Shown here piece by piece: positions 1 through 8,508 of a DNA stretch of 64,000 nt. The notes beneath the pieces were generated by a model that was given only the letters and a program-made list of their open reading frames with translations, had not been told where the DNA came from and did not search any database. Position numbers and translations under genes: made by a program. Position 1 is the first letter of the stretch. Each line of letters begins with the position of its first letter. Source of the DNA: JAFGXT01 sp963677165 (GTDB lineage Bacteria; Verrucomicrobiota; Lentisphaeria; Victivallales; SZUA-371); contig CAXXSX010000002.1 of assembly GCA_963677165.2 (NCBI GenBank), forward strand, positions 2,852,001 to 2,916,000. Direction: 5' to 3'.

Positions 1-3000
1 GTATTGGTGGTTCAGCTACAATCACTGATACCAATATCAGTTACAATACCGCGACATCCAAGGGTGGTGGTGTTTATGTATCCGGCGGTTCACTGACTTT
101 GGAAAATTCCAGCGAGTCCGGTGATAATGCTGAAATGTATTATATCAGGAACAACTCCGCTCAATATGGTGGCGGTCTGTATGTTAAAGATTGTACCTTT
201 ACTGTAGGAAATAGTTCACTTGCATCTGATGATGATCTTACCGGTGTCGGCGGTTATAATATTATTTATAACATAGCTTCAAGTAATGGCGGCGGTATCT
301 ATCTTACCGGCAGCGGTGACGCCGATATCGAAATGACGACGATCGGCAACAATACTTCCGGCGGCAACGGTGGCGGTATTTATGCCAATATCGATTCACT
401 GGTTCTTATCAACTCGACCATTTCCGGCAATACAGCGGAAGGAAACGGTGGCGGTATCTACTTCTATAAGAATGGTAACCTTGATTTAACTTATACCACT
501 GTAGCTAACAACATTGCGTCTTATGTCGAAGATTATGATGCTGACGCTGAAGATGCTGCAACTCCGTCTACTACCGACGGCGGCGGTATCTACATGTATC
601 GCGGTACATTGACTCTTGATAATTCTGTTGTTGCACAGAACTGGTCGGTTACAACAGGATCTACAGATTCTGATGATTATCATAGTGACTTGTACATCTC
701 CACCAGTGCCAGTGCTTCCGGTACTTACAGTGTGGTTGGTACTGTTTACGGAACAATTACTGATGCCGGTAACCTCTACACGATGTCAACTAGCGGCTCT
801 ACTTATACTTGGAGTCAGTTGGCTTTGTCTGACACCCTTGAAGATAACGGGGGCTGGACTCTTACTCTGTATGTTTATAATGATAGTGACGCACTGATGG
901 AAACTGGTTCTCCGATGACTTTGACTTCGTCGATTGTATATGACCAGCGTGGTACGTCGCGATTGCAGGATGATGGTTCAGGCGGTTATGTAGACGCTAC
1001 GATTGGAGCTTACCAGAAGCCCAGTGATTATAGTGCAACTTACTATTATTATGGAACTGGATCAATTACGGATGCTTCAAATTGGTATAATGCCGCTAAT
1101 CTTAATGACGCCAGCTTTGATGAGCCTGATTATATCTTTGTATTCGATAATACTAAATCCGGTCTGACTGAGATCTATATAACCACTGATTGGACCATTA
1201 ATTCCAAGTCAACTTTGGAAATAAATGATGTTAATGTGACTCTAAGTAGTGGTAATTCTGAGGATTACAATGTCTTAACCGCAGCTTTGACCAGTATTGG
1301 AACTTACGGATCATTTACCGTTGAAACATATGCTCAATACACTGCGGTCGGTAGTGGTGATGTGGATGTTTCCGGTGAGCTTACCATTGCCGGTGTTTAT
1401 GCCGGTAGCGTAACTCTTCTGTCTGGCGGTATTTTGGTCATTAATGCTCCGACAGCAAATTATACGAACCTTTCTCTTTCAAGTCCGGATGAGGATAGTA
1501 CGGTAAAATATACCTATGAAGGAGATCAGAAGGTTATTGATACAACATATGGTTATCTGGTGATTGGCGGCAGTGGTCTCAAGACTTTCACCGCAGATGT
1601 TCTTGAAGTTACCCACAATCTGACATTTGCCGGTAGTGATGAGGCTGGTGAAGTAACACTTTCTGTTACCGCTGGTGATATTGACGTCGATGGTGATGTT
1701 TTGGTTGAGGTTTCAGATGCTGGTAATAATCCAAATGTGACTGTAGATGTTTCCGGCGATATTGTGGTTGATGGCGCATTTGACTTTGATTTGAGTGGCG
1801 GCAGTGATGGTGAACTTACATTGACTGCGAACAGTCTTACCGTTGGAGCTACTGCAGGTGATTTGACCCTTTATAACAGTACAATTACTCTTAGCGGTAC
1901 TACTGAGGCTGATGCGGATTCTTCACTCGTGCTTAACGGTGATTTGATCCTGTATGGTGCGACAGTTAATGCAACCGGAGGTAATATCAATTTCTATAAT
2001 ACCGGTTCTACTTTATCTGCTGTAGCTTATAATAGCAGGCAGAACACGGTATCAACTGCAGGGGTTATTACAGTTAATAGTTCTTCAACAATTAGTGCTA
2101 CTGACTTACTTATTGTTGTAGGGGATAATTCTGTTCCTTCCGGTTCTACATTAACTGTTGAATTCACTGGTGAAGATACTGACATCCTGTTGCATACTGA
2201 TGATTCTAGCGTTAGTGATTATGTTGTAGACTGGAGCTACAATCTTGGTGGCGCTTCAGATTACTTAGCAGCAGACGGTTTGTATTTCATCGTTGAAAAC
2301 GCAAGTACAAGTCATGTCAATACAATCTATACCAATGCAAGCAATTCTACCATTTATGGTACTCTTGGTCTGCAGGCCGAACAGATTGTCATTGATACGT
2401 TGAGTCTTTCCAGTGGATCCGGTAGTTTGTCTCTATACAGTACCGTTGAGAATTTCAAGCTTGATGAAATATCGGCAGACGGCAGCATTACCCTCAATGG
2501 TGATATTGATTTGCTTCCGGACACTGGAGATACATCTACCATTGATGCCGGAACTTTTGTTAAGATATTGGGAAGCATTTACGGTGATTCCGACAGAACT
2601 TATAATCTGACAATTACCGCTGGTACTGCAATTACTCTCAACAATATTTATGATGTTAAAACTCTTTCAGTAGATTCCAGTACTGATACTATTACTCTTC
2701 AGGGAGAAATCACTGCGGATACGGTTAATTTCAATGATGACAATACAATTAATATTGATGGTTCTGATGTTTCAATTACAACTTCGGAACTGACGATTGT
2801 TGATTCGGCACAGATTCTCGGTGGTACAGGTGATAACCTTACTCTAAATATTACTGATGCGGGTAATGACGTTGATCTTAGTAATGGTGGTTTAATTCAA
2901 ATTGACAGCTTGACATTGGCCGGTGCCGCTGAATTCCTGGTTGCCAATATCACTCTGGAAGGCAATTTGACCGATAGTTCAGCCGGATTAACTATTAACA

Positions 3001-4154
3001 ATAATCTCACAATGACAGGTTCATCTGGTTCGACCAGAAACCAGACAATATCAACTGTAAATGGAATTGATATCGACGGTGAATTGGTTGTCAATAATAC
3101 TGATGGTTCCGTCACCCTCACATCCGGTCAAGTTTATGTTGTTTCTCAGATCAACTGGGGAACAGATGCGGTGAACTTGACTCTGAGTGATGGTGACCTG
3201 AAATTACTTGGTTCTGGTGGCACAAATGGTTATACTTATGTTAATGATCAGTATATTATAATAACTGGTGAAGGTTCGCTCTATCGCTATGTTGATGATG
3301 GTACCGCTTCTGGTGGAAGTAGTACATTTGAATATCGTCTCGGTGTAAGTGATACCACTTATGGATTCATCACTCTAAGTTCCACTGATGGTTCAGATCT
3401 TGGCTGGGTTGGTGTTAATGTTGAAGATGGTGTTAAAGCGACTGGCTATAATGCTAATATTCGTGGCCTTGCTAAGACTACTGAAATGACATATAATGTT
3501 ACTTCCAGTGGAGCTTTGACTATGACACTGGAAGATCCTCACACCAGCGGTTCAAGTTATGATGGAGCTGATACTATTTATCAGAAGGGTTCCTCTATTA
3601 GCTGGGATACTGTTGATTCAAATGCCATCACAACCGGAACTTATATGTTCGCGAATGCGACTATGGAAATTACCGACTTCTATCCTCAGGGTATGATTTA
3701 TTATCCGACAGAAGGCTGGATGCTCGGTAATAACGACAATGATCCGAATGAACAGAGCGAACCGGTCATTGTTGGTGGTTCCGATGACACTGACAGCTGG
3801 TATGGTCCGTCAATTACCGATTCAGCATTCTCAGTGAACCTGGGATCGACTTCCGGATTCAGTCTCATCGGTTCCGGCGGCGATTCAGTCAATACTGTTG
3901 ATGTTATTCCGACTGATGGTGAAAGCGGTGTTGATCTTATGAGCGATTCCGGCGATATTTTCTCTGGAACTTCAAGCGACAGCGAAGGTTCAGGCGATGA
4001 TGTCTTCGGCGATATCAATTTCTCCGGATTCGGCGATTACTATGATGATGAACTCGACTTCCTGTTCTTCGAAGATCTCGAAGTTGTCAATACCAGACAT
4101 TCAGCATTCAGAAGCAGCTATGATGAATGCCTGGGTGAATTCCTGGCTGGATAA
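1..4154 (+). CDS. Giant parallel beta-helix surface protein, 3' part (5' end outside window)
   Basis: The reading frame is open from base 3 with no start codon of its own; the TTG at 99 lies inside continuous coding sequence, so the gene begins upstream of the window. The N-terminal 200 residues carry repeated GGGIY/GGGVY turns spaced by short TxxxNTA-type strands, the Pmp-like pattern of right-handed parallel beta-helices. Near codon 300 there is a DQRGTSR...TIGAYQ segment resembling the choice-of-anchor Q domain end. After that come roughly 1000 residues of Thr/Ser/Asp/Gly-rich beta-strand sequence of filamentous-adhesin style. The C-terminus is strongly acidic and ends NTRHSAFRSSYDECLGEFLAG-like; it does not end in the aromatic residue of an autotransporter barrel. 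Role is inferred as a secreted or surface adhesin-like protein; ligand unknown. Confidence 0.8.
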   Translation, partial: IGGSATITDTNISYNTATSKGGGVYVSGGSLTLENSSESGDNAEMYYIRNNSAQYGGGLYVKDCTFTVGNSSLASDDDLTGVGGYNIIYNIASSNGGGIYLTGSGDADIEMTTIGNNTSGGNGGGIYANIDSLVLINSTISGNTAEGNGGGIYFYKNGNLDLTYTTVANNIASYVEDYDADAEDAATPSTTDGGGIYMYRGTLTLDNSVVAQNWSVTTGSTDSDDYHSDLYISTSASASGTYSVVGTVYGTITDAGNLYTMSTSGSTYTWSQLALSDTLEDNGGWTLTLYVYNDSDALMETGSPMTLTSSIVYDQRGTSRLQDDGSGGYVDATIGAYQKPSDYSATYYYYGTGSITDASNWYNAANLNDASFDEPDYIFVFDNTKSGLTEIYITTDWTINSKSTLEINDVNVTLSSGNSEDYNVLTAALTSIGTYGSFTVETYAQYTAVGSGDVDVSGELTIAGVYAGSVTLLSGGILVINAPTANYTNLSLSSPDEDSTVKYTYEGDQKVIDTTYGYLVIGGSGLKTFTADVLEVTHNLTFAGSDEAGEVTLSVTAGDIDVDGDVLVEVSDAGNNPNVTVDVSGDIVVDGAFDFDLSGGSDGELTLTANSLTVGATAGDLTLYNSTITLSGTTEADADSSLVLNGDLILYGATVNATGGNINFYNTGSTLSAVAYNSRQNTVSTAGVITVNSSSTISATDLLIVVGDNSVPSGSTLTVEFTGEDTDILLHTDDSSVSDYVVDWSYNLGGASDYLAADGLYFIVENASTSHVNTIYTNASNSTIYGTLGLQAEQIVIDTLSLSSGSGSLSLYSTVENFKLDEISADGSITLNGDIDLLPDTGDTSTIDAGTFVKILGSIYGDSDRTYNLTITAGTAITLNNIYDVKTLSVDSSTDTITLQGEITADTVNFNDDNTINIDGSDVSITTSELTIVDSAQILGGTGDNLTLNITDAGNDVDLSNGGLIQIDSLTLAGAAEFLVANITLEGNLTDSSAGLTINNNLTMTGSSGSTRNQTISTVNGIDIDGELVVNNTDGSVTLTSGQVYVVSQINWGTDAVNLTLSDGDLKLLGSGGTNGYTYVNDQYIIITGEGSLYRYVDDGTASGGSSTFEYRLGVSDTTYGFITLSSTDGSDLGWVGVNVEDGVKATGYNANIRGLAKTTEMTYNVTSSGALTMTLEDPHTSGSSYDGADTIYQKGSSISWDTVDSNAITTGTYMFANATMEITDFYPQGMIYYPTEGWMLGNNDNDPNEQSEPVIVGGSDDTDSWYGPSITDSAFSVNLGSTSGFSLIGSGGDSVNTVDVIPTDGESGVDLMSDSGDIFSGTSSDSEGSGDDVFGDINFSGFGDYYDDELDFLFFEDLEVVNTRHSAFRSSYDECLGEFLAG

Positions 4155-4181
4155 GCGGCGAAAGCCTCCGCTGACAGGTTA

Positions 4182-4217
4182 CCGCTTCCAACTTTGCGCG
4201 ATGCGAAAAGGAAGCGG
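4182..4217 (+). terminator. Inverted repeat after the beta-helix gene
   Basis: CCGCTTCC at 4182-4189 pairs perfectly with GGAAGCGG at 4210-4217, 28 bases after the stop codon. No T-tract follows, so this is a possible weak or factor-assisted terminator, or an mRNA 3'-end stabiliser. Confidence 0.4.
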
Positions 4218-4229
4218 ATAAATAACTGT

Positions 4230-4700
4230 TCAGTACATTGATACTATTTGAAGTTTTTTAGCGACCCGGACTTGTTCCGGGTCGTGTTGTTTCCAGACCA
4301 GACCTCCGAATGTTCTAACTGCCGCGTATATCTCATTACGTCTTACCCAGCTTGCCCCCAGGGCATGACAGGCTTTTCGCAGTAGTTTATCGCATTTTGA
4401 GCGCTTGAAATATTTGGTGGCATAAAGCATATCATGAATGAAAAACGCTGGAGCCAGCGGGCCCCATGGATTGATAATATTTCTGAACATTTTAGGAATG
4501 GAGCCTCCATCTGTGATAAATCCGGTCTTGATTGTAATACTATAGCCTTCTGTTTTACTCAACAGTAACTCACAATGCCAGTCATCAAGAAATTGATGTG
4601 TAACTCCATCCCATTTGGATATCAATTCTCGGTCAACGAAGTGTCCAGACGACATACAGGGAACGGTATGCCAGGGGTTAAAGATAATTACAGGTTTCAT
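4230..4700 (-). CDS. DUF1353 family phage-associated protein
   Basis: A 156-residue protein with the DUF1353 core: a TDGGSIPKMFRNI segment around residues 63-75, then a Pro/Gly stretch, then FFIHDMLY around residues 87-94. DUF1353 proteins are small phage proteins of unproven function, commonly found late in structural or lysis regions. This is the last gene of the minus-strand phage-type block. The hairpin GACCCGGA...TCCGGGTC at 4262-4282 lies inside its 3' end. No clear Shine-Dalgarno precedes the ATG, and a 13-bp direct repeat lies just upstream at 4714-4740. Family assignment is firm; role in the particle or lysis is not known. Confidence 0.8.
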   Translation of the reverse strand: MKPVIIFNPWHTVPCMSSGHFVDRELISKWDGVTHQFLDDWHCELLLSKTEGYSITIKTGFITDGGSIPKMFRNIINPWGPLAPAFFIHDMLYATKYFKRSKCDKLLRKACHALGASWVRRNEIYAAVRTFGGLVWKQHDPEQVRVAKKLQIVSMY

Positions 4701-4713
4701 AATAAATGAGTGA

Positions 4714-4740
4714 TTAAGTGTTAAGTTTTAAGTGTTAAGT
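4714..4740. repeat. 13-bp tandem direct repeat
   Basis: TTAAGTGTTAAGT occurs at 4714-4726 and again at 4728-4740, separated by a single T, in the 77-bp gap between the DUF1353 gene and the lipoprotein gene. Each unit itself contains two TTAAGT-like half units. It could be a remnant recombination site or simple slippage. Confidence 0.6.
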
Positions 4741-4777
4741 AAAATGGCATGCTGTGAGGTGTACGCCTTTGAACTTA

Positions 4778-5332
4778 TTATTGGGTCGTTTCGTTAGTGC
4801 TGGCTTCTTCTTCTTCTTCTTCCGTTTCATCGGCTTCCGCTTCTTCGTTGTCCTCAGAAGAGCTGCCAGTTATCATTTGTTTCAGGTTAACGACTGCGTT
4901 TAACCTTGTTTCCGTATCTTTGGCAGATTCTCCGTCAGCGCCAATATAGGTGAACGAACCGCTTGAAGCTGAGGCGTTAGATATGGACGATAATATTCCT
5001 GCCGACCAGGACATTCCAATTGCAACTTTATTATTTCTTTGCGGGCAGGTGGAAACCGACCCGGTACCACTGCCTACCAGAAAGTTCGGTGTAATTGTTC
5101 CACTGGAAGTACTGCCTGTCGACTCCAGTTTGACTGCTGACGTACTTCCGGCTGTGACAACCGTCTTTTCGGTCAGTACTGAGTTTTGGGTTTTTGTTGT
5201 TTTTGTTGTTATTACGGTTCCATCTGTCATTGTTTTAGTGGTTTCTGTTACTTCATTGCTGACACATCCAGTTAACAGGATTACAACTGCAAGGACGGCT
5301 CCAGCGACGATTACTGATTTCAGGTAATTCAT
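4778..5332 (-). CDS. Phage-block lipoprotein
   Basis: A 184-residue protein with a short charged N-terminus, a hydrophobic stretch and the lipobox LLTGC at residues 19-23, so it should be a lipoprotein anchored after signal peptidase II cleavage. The mature part is Thr/Ser/Val-rich (TKTMTDGT, TTKTTKT) and ends in a Glu-rich acidic tail. AGGAG lies 7 bases before the ATG. It sits between a small membrane protein and the DUF1353 gene. An outer-membrane spanin-like or moron role is possible from this position, but no family was recognised. Confidence 0.65.
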   Translation of the reverse strand: MNYLKSVIVAGAVLAVVILLTGCVSNEVTETTKTMTDGTVITTKTTKTQNSVLTEKTVVTAGSTSAVKLESTGSTSSGTITPNFLVGSGTGSVSTCPQRNNKVAIGMSWSAGILSSISNASASSGSFTYIGADGESAKDTETRLNAVVNLKQMITGSSSEDNEEAEADETEEEEEEASTNETTQ

Positions 5333-5350
5333 GAAAAGCTCCTGTGTTGA

Positions 5351-5584
5351 TTATGGTTCCAAGTGTTTGATTTTTTCGGTAATACTCCACGCGGTTGCTC
5401 CAATTAAGGCGAGAGTCAGCCAGGTAACGATTGTTTTTATTAATGTTTTTTTGCTTGCGGACCAGGCTCCGGCAAAATCTTTTAATGCGGCTGCCGTGTC
5501 TGCGTCAATGCCGTGTGGACACTGTTGATCCTTCAGCAGATTGGCAACCATTCGAGCAATATCTTTTTTATCTTCCTCTGTCAT
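5351..5584 (-). CDS. Small single-span membrane protein, holin-like by position
   Basis: A 77-residue protein: a charged, soluble N-terminal half (TEEDKKDIARMVANLL) followed by one transmembrane helix near residues 48-68 (IKTIVTWLTLALIGATAW) and a short basic tail. GGAGG with a short spacer precedes the ATG and overlaps the stop codon of the upstream gene (GAGGAATAAATG), so translation is coupled. Size, topology and place beside phage tail genes fit a holin or similar small phage membrane protein, but there is no sequence proof. Confidence 0.6.
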   Translation of the reverse strand: MTEEDKKDIARMVANLLKDQQCPHGIDADTAAALKDFAGAWSASKKTLIKTIVTWLTLALIGATAWSITEKIKHLEP

Positions 5585-6094
5585 TTATTCCTCCGTTGTA
5601 TCTTCTTCGGTTGTATCTGTCGATGTATCAGCGTCAGAAGTGAGATCGTGGGCTGTTTCCGGGATGTCGTACCAGGAACCGCCCTGAAGTTCGATCTCAT
5701 GTTCCGCATTCAAAAGCTTCAAGCCGATTACGGCGGCGGCAGATTCGTCAAGTCCGGCATCGGTTAGTGCTTCGATAATCGTGTCAGAATTGTCGCCAAC
5801 GGCAATAGTTACTTTCTCAGAGATATCCGATAACAGACAGAGGTAAGCATTTTCAGCCGTTTTTAATTTGGTTGATTTTGCCGCCTGCCGAGCTGTTTCG
5901 GTCGCTTCTTCTTTGGCGGTGATCTGATCGTCGGTCATTACATAGAAACCGTCGTCCTCGGAGTAGTCATAAGCGGAAGCGTCGACTTCTTCTGCTTGAA
6001 CCTGATACGCGGTATAATTCGCTTTGGCTTTTTTTAAGGATAAAGATTTAATCCATAAAACGTCTGATTCATTATATACAAGACAATTCGGCAT
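5585..6094 (-). CDS. Phage-block hypothetical protein, possible tail-fibre accessory
   Basis: The start is taken as the ATG at 6094 (MPNCLVYN), because GGAGGG lies 7 bases upstream and the ATG overlaps the upstream stop as TAATG; an in-frame ATG at 6109 has less support. The 169-residue product is acidic, with an Ala/Lys/Glu-rich helix in the middle (ITAKEEATETARQAAKS) and a Thr/Asp/Glu tail. It lies two genes downstream of the tail-fibre gene, where fibre-assembly proteins are often found. No family recognised. Confidence 0.6.
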   Translation of the reverse strand: MPNCLVYNESDVLWIKSLSLKKAKANYTAYQVQAEEVDASAYDYSEDDGFYVMTDDQITAKEEATETARQAAKSTKLKTAENAYLCLLSDISEKVTIAVGDNSDTIIEALTDAGLDESAAAVIGLKLLNAEHEIELQGGSWYDIPETAHDLTSDADTSTDTTEEDTTEE

Positions 6095-6726
6095 TATTGA
6101 GCCCTCCATTTTCCTTGATTATACATTTGCTTGATTTCGGCGGCAGGTAATATGCGGTTATATATTCTGGCATCGTCAATTATTCCATTGAACGCAGAAT
6201 ATCCTCCCCCTATCAGGTATGTTGTTGGGTATCCAGTATCACTTGTTGAGCTGGTCCCGACATTTTCTCCATTCAGAAAATACTGAAATGAATTTTCAAT
6301 CGTTCTGGTTCCTGCAATATGAGTCCATGATCCTGTAGAGAACGATTGTCCGCTATAAGTATATATATTATTAGAATTGTGGTTTGGAATACCGATTCTC
6401 TGGTTTTTACTTGACATCAGTCCACTTTTTCCGATATGAATTATGCTCGCATAAGTACTGGCTGTTTCGAAGTATACCCAGGCCGAAAAACTCAGGTTGG
6501 AGCCAGTTGAGTAATTGGAAAGATTTGTTGAGTCAATACTTGCATAATCACCGGTTCCGTCAAAATGAGCTCCTTCTGAATCAATATAAGTATCGTTATA
6601 TAATGTTGTTGTGTTACCATTGCCGCTCCGGTCGTACCAACTGTCGGAGGTTGAGACGGAGCCGTTGCCCGCATAACCCCAGTGTCCGATTAATCCGCGA
6701 CGGATATCAGATTTTGTCATCAACAT
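6094..6726 (-). CDS. LamG/concanavalin A-like lectin protein
   Basis: A 210-residue single-domain protein. The sequence GLIGHWGYAG, YDRSGNGNTTTLY, HFDGTGDYASID, SFSAWVYF, GSWTHIAGTR and DDARIYNRILPAAEIKQMY is the standard order of LamG-like jelly-roll motifs from end to end. Such domains bind glycans and occur in phage tail-tip or decoration proteins. There is no signal peptide. Start and stop overlap the neighbouring genes as TAATG on both sides, so it is translated together with the fibre. Likely a receptor-binding or virion-surface protein (inferred). Confidence 0.8.
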   Translation of the reverse strand: MLMTKSDIRRGLIGHWGYAGNGSVSTSDSWYDRSGNGNTTTLYNDTYIDSEGAHFDGTGDYASIDSTNLSNYSTGSNLSFSAWVYFETASTYASIIHIGKSGLMSSKNQRIGIPNHNSNNIYTYSGQSFSTGSWTHIAGTRTIENSFQYFLNGENVGTSSTSDTGYPTTYLIGGGYSAFNGIIDDARIYNRILPAAEIKQMYNQGKWRAQ

Positions 6727-8474
6727 TATGACACCTCAAATTTGATCTGCGATACCTGCCAGTCGGCTTGTTTTGGGCTGGTTGTACTGGATGTATTCGG
6801 ATAGATCGCGATAGCCAGCCGGTCGCCTGCCTGTGCAGTCAATGTGCCGTCTGTCAATGCAGAGAGCGCCAGCGTGTAAGTGCCCGTGGTACTCCCGGTT
6901 GTATTAAACGCGGTATTGCCGAGCGTGATAGTCGTAATCGTGCCTTCAGCTGACCCGTCACGGTAGATACAGATATCAGCAAGCCATTCCATATTATCGC
7001 CGGTTGCGCTTGAATCGTCCGGTTGCGCGGTGATATTGATAATCAGATTCGACAGTCCGGAAGGCAATTCAACCTGGAACAGTCCCAGTCCCTCGGCCGC
7101 GGAGTAATCCACATTCCAAACCGGATAATTATAGCTGTCATAATCCGGTTCCGGGTATGCGGTAATATTACTCCAGGTTGTTATATCAATATCCTGCGGA
7201 AAGGCATTCGCGGGCCAGATCATCGACCAGTCAGTGCCGCCGGAACCGGTTCCCATTGCGTTGAAAGTTTCGCCGTCATTGGAATATTCCCATTGGTCGT
7301 CGGTTGAGTTCCAGCGGAGTATTGGCGGGTTGGTGTCACCGTTGCTGATTTCGATATCATAATCCTGGTCTGTGCCATCGCCAATAATCACGCCGGTATT
7401 ACTGCTGATTGTGCCAGTTGCGCCTGTAGCTCCTGTAGCTCCGTTTTCGCCGTCAGCACCAGTAGCTCCGGTGTCGCCGGTATCGCCTTTCGCTACTATC
7501 ATCAGCCAGTTGGTCGTATCAGTTTCTGGATCATTTTCGGTATTACTATCGGTCAAGGAAACATAAAGGGAGCCGCTATAAGTGACCGCGTCATCAACAG
7601 CATATGTTATATCATCAGCATATTCGCCTTGATAGGTGAATCCGGTTCCATCTGTGCCATCGTTACCTTTTAGGGATTCGAGAAATTCCTCTTCTGTTCC
7701 AGTGTTTCCGGTAGCGATCCATGTGTCATAGGCACTGTCTCCCGCCTCTCCTTGAGTTCCTGTCGGAATTGCAACCGCATCTCCATAATCTTCTCCGTCA
7801 TTAAAGCTGAAGTGCATATAGTAATCGGTCGAGCGCTGAGTATCGTTCCAGTCGGACTCTCCATCGGGGGAGAATTGCACTGTTACTCCAGATGCCATCA
7901 ATGCTGCGATCTGGGTTGCGGTAAGATAAGTTGGATCATCAGTTGTAGGAATTCCACTGGAAGATGTTACACGGTTGACGGCTTTGAATTTAAAAGAAGC
8001 CATTGCTGATGATGCTGTTTCTCCCGCCGGAACCATTTCAATTGCGAAATAAACTTTGCTTGTTGAATAGTTTGATGTGGTCAGTACTTCAATGAATCTT
8101 TCAGTACTGGTATTTACCCGGAAACTTACCTGACCGGCTGAGCGGTCAGCGGTGGCATCTCCGATCCAGTCTCCTTCAAGGTCCACTGCGTTGTTGTTGT
8201 CATCAGTCTGTTCGGATAAAAACATTAGGGAGTTGGTTTCATCAAAATCTTCGTCACCCATGCAGCAGAATTTTGCGTCATTGGGCAGCTCGTGTATATT
8301 GAGTGAGAGTATATCGTTAACATAGTTCAGGTCGTAGAATGTAGCACAGAGGATACAGGTTTCTCCATACATCAGACGCATGAATTCAGCATCACTTTTG
8401 ATTATTTTTCCATTTTCATCAATTTGTTTGCCGGAGGCGGCATCAATCATGATGGATATTCGTTTGAAAGACAT
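6726..8474 (-). CDS. Collagen-like tail-fibre-type protein
   Basis: A 582-residue protein. The N-terminal ~200 residues (MSFKRISIMIDAASG) look like an attachment domain. Then comes GTQGEAGDSAYDTWIATGN, the hinge common in fibre proteins, followed by a carbohydrate-binding-like GFTYQGEYADDITYAVDDAV segment. A collagen-type Gly-X-Y run (GDTGDTGATGADGENGATG) of about 30 residues follows, and then a C-terminal beta-rich head. This order is typical of phage or tailocin fibres and of phage-derived collagen-like proteins. GGAG lies 9 bases before the ATG. It should trimerise and bind the cell surface. Confidence 0.75.
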   Translation of the reverse strand: MSFKRISIMIDAASGKQIDENGKIIKSDAEFMRLMYGETCILCATFYDLNYVNDILSLNIHELPNDAKFCCMGDEDFDETNSLMFLSEQTDDNNNAVDLEGDWIGDATADRSAGQVSFRVNTSTERFIEVLTTSNYSTSKVYFAIEMVPAGETASSAMASFKFKAVNRVTSSSGIPTTDDPTYLTATQIAALMASGVTVQFSPDGESDWNDTQRSTDYYMHFSFNDGEDYGDAVAIPTGTQGEAGDSAYDTWIATGNTGTEEEFLESLKGNDGTDGTGFTYQGEYADDITYAVDDAVTYSGSLYVSLTDSNTENDPETDTTNWLMIVAKGDTGDTGATGADGENGATGATGATGTISSNTGVIIGDGTDQDYDIEISNGDTNPPILRWNSTDDQWEYSNDGETFNAMGTGSGGTDWSMIWPANAFPQDIDITTWSNITAYPEPDYDSYNYPVWNVDYSAAEGLGLFQVELPSGLSNLIINITAQPDDSSATGDNMEWLADICIYRDGSAEGTITTITLGNTAFNTTGSTTGTYTLALSALTDGTLTAQAGDRLAIAIYPNTSSTTSPKQADWQVSQIKFEVS

Positions 8475-8508
8475 GTTTTATGCTCCTGGTGATAATTTAT
8501 GAAATGAA

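Noticed and set aside
99..101. TTG at 99 as the start of the beta-helix gene
   Set aside because: The frame is open upstream to the window edge and carries the same GGGVY repeat pattern before it.
4262..4282. Hairpin GACCCGGA/TCCGGGTC as terminator
   Set aside because: It lies inside the DUF1353 coding region, with no T-tract on either strand.
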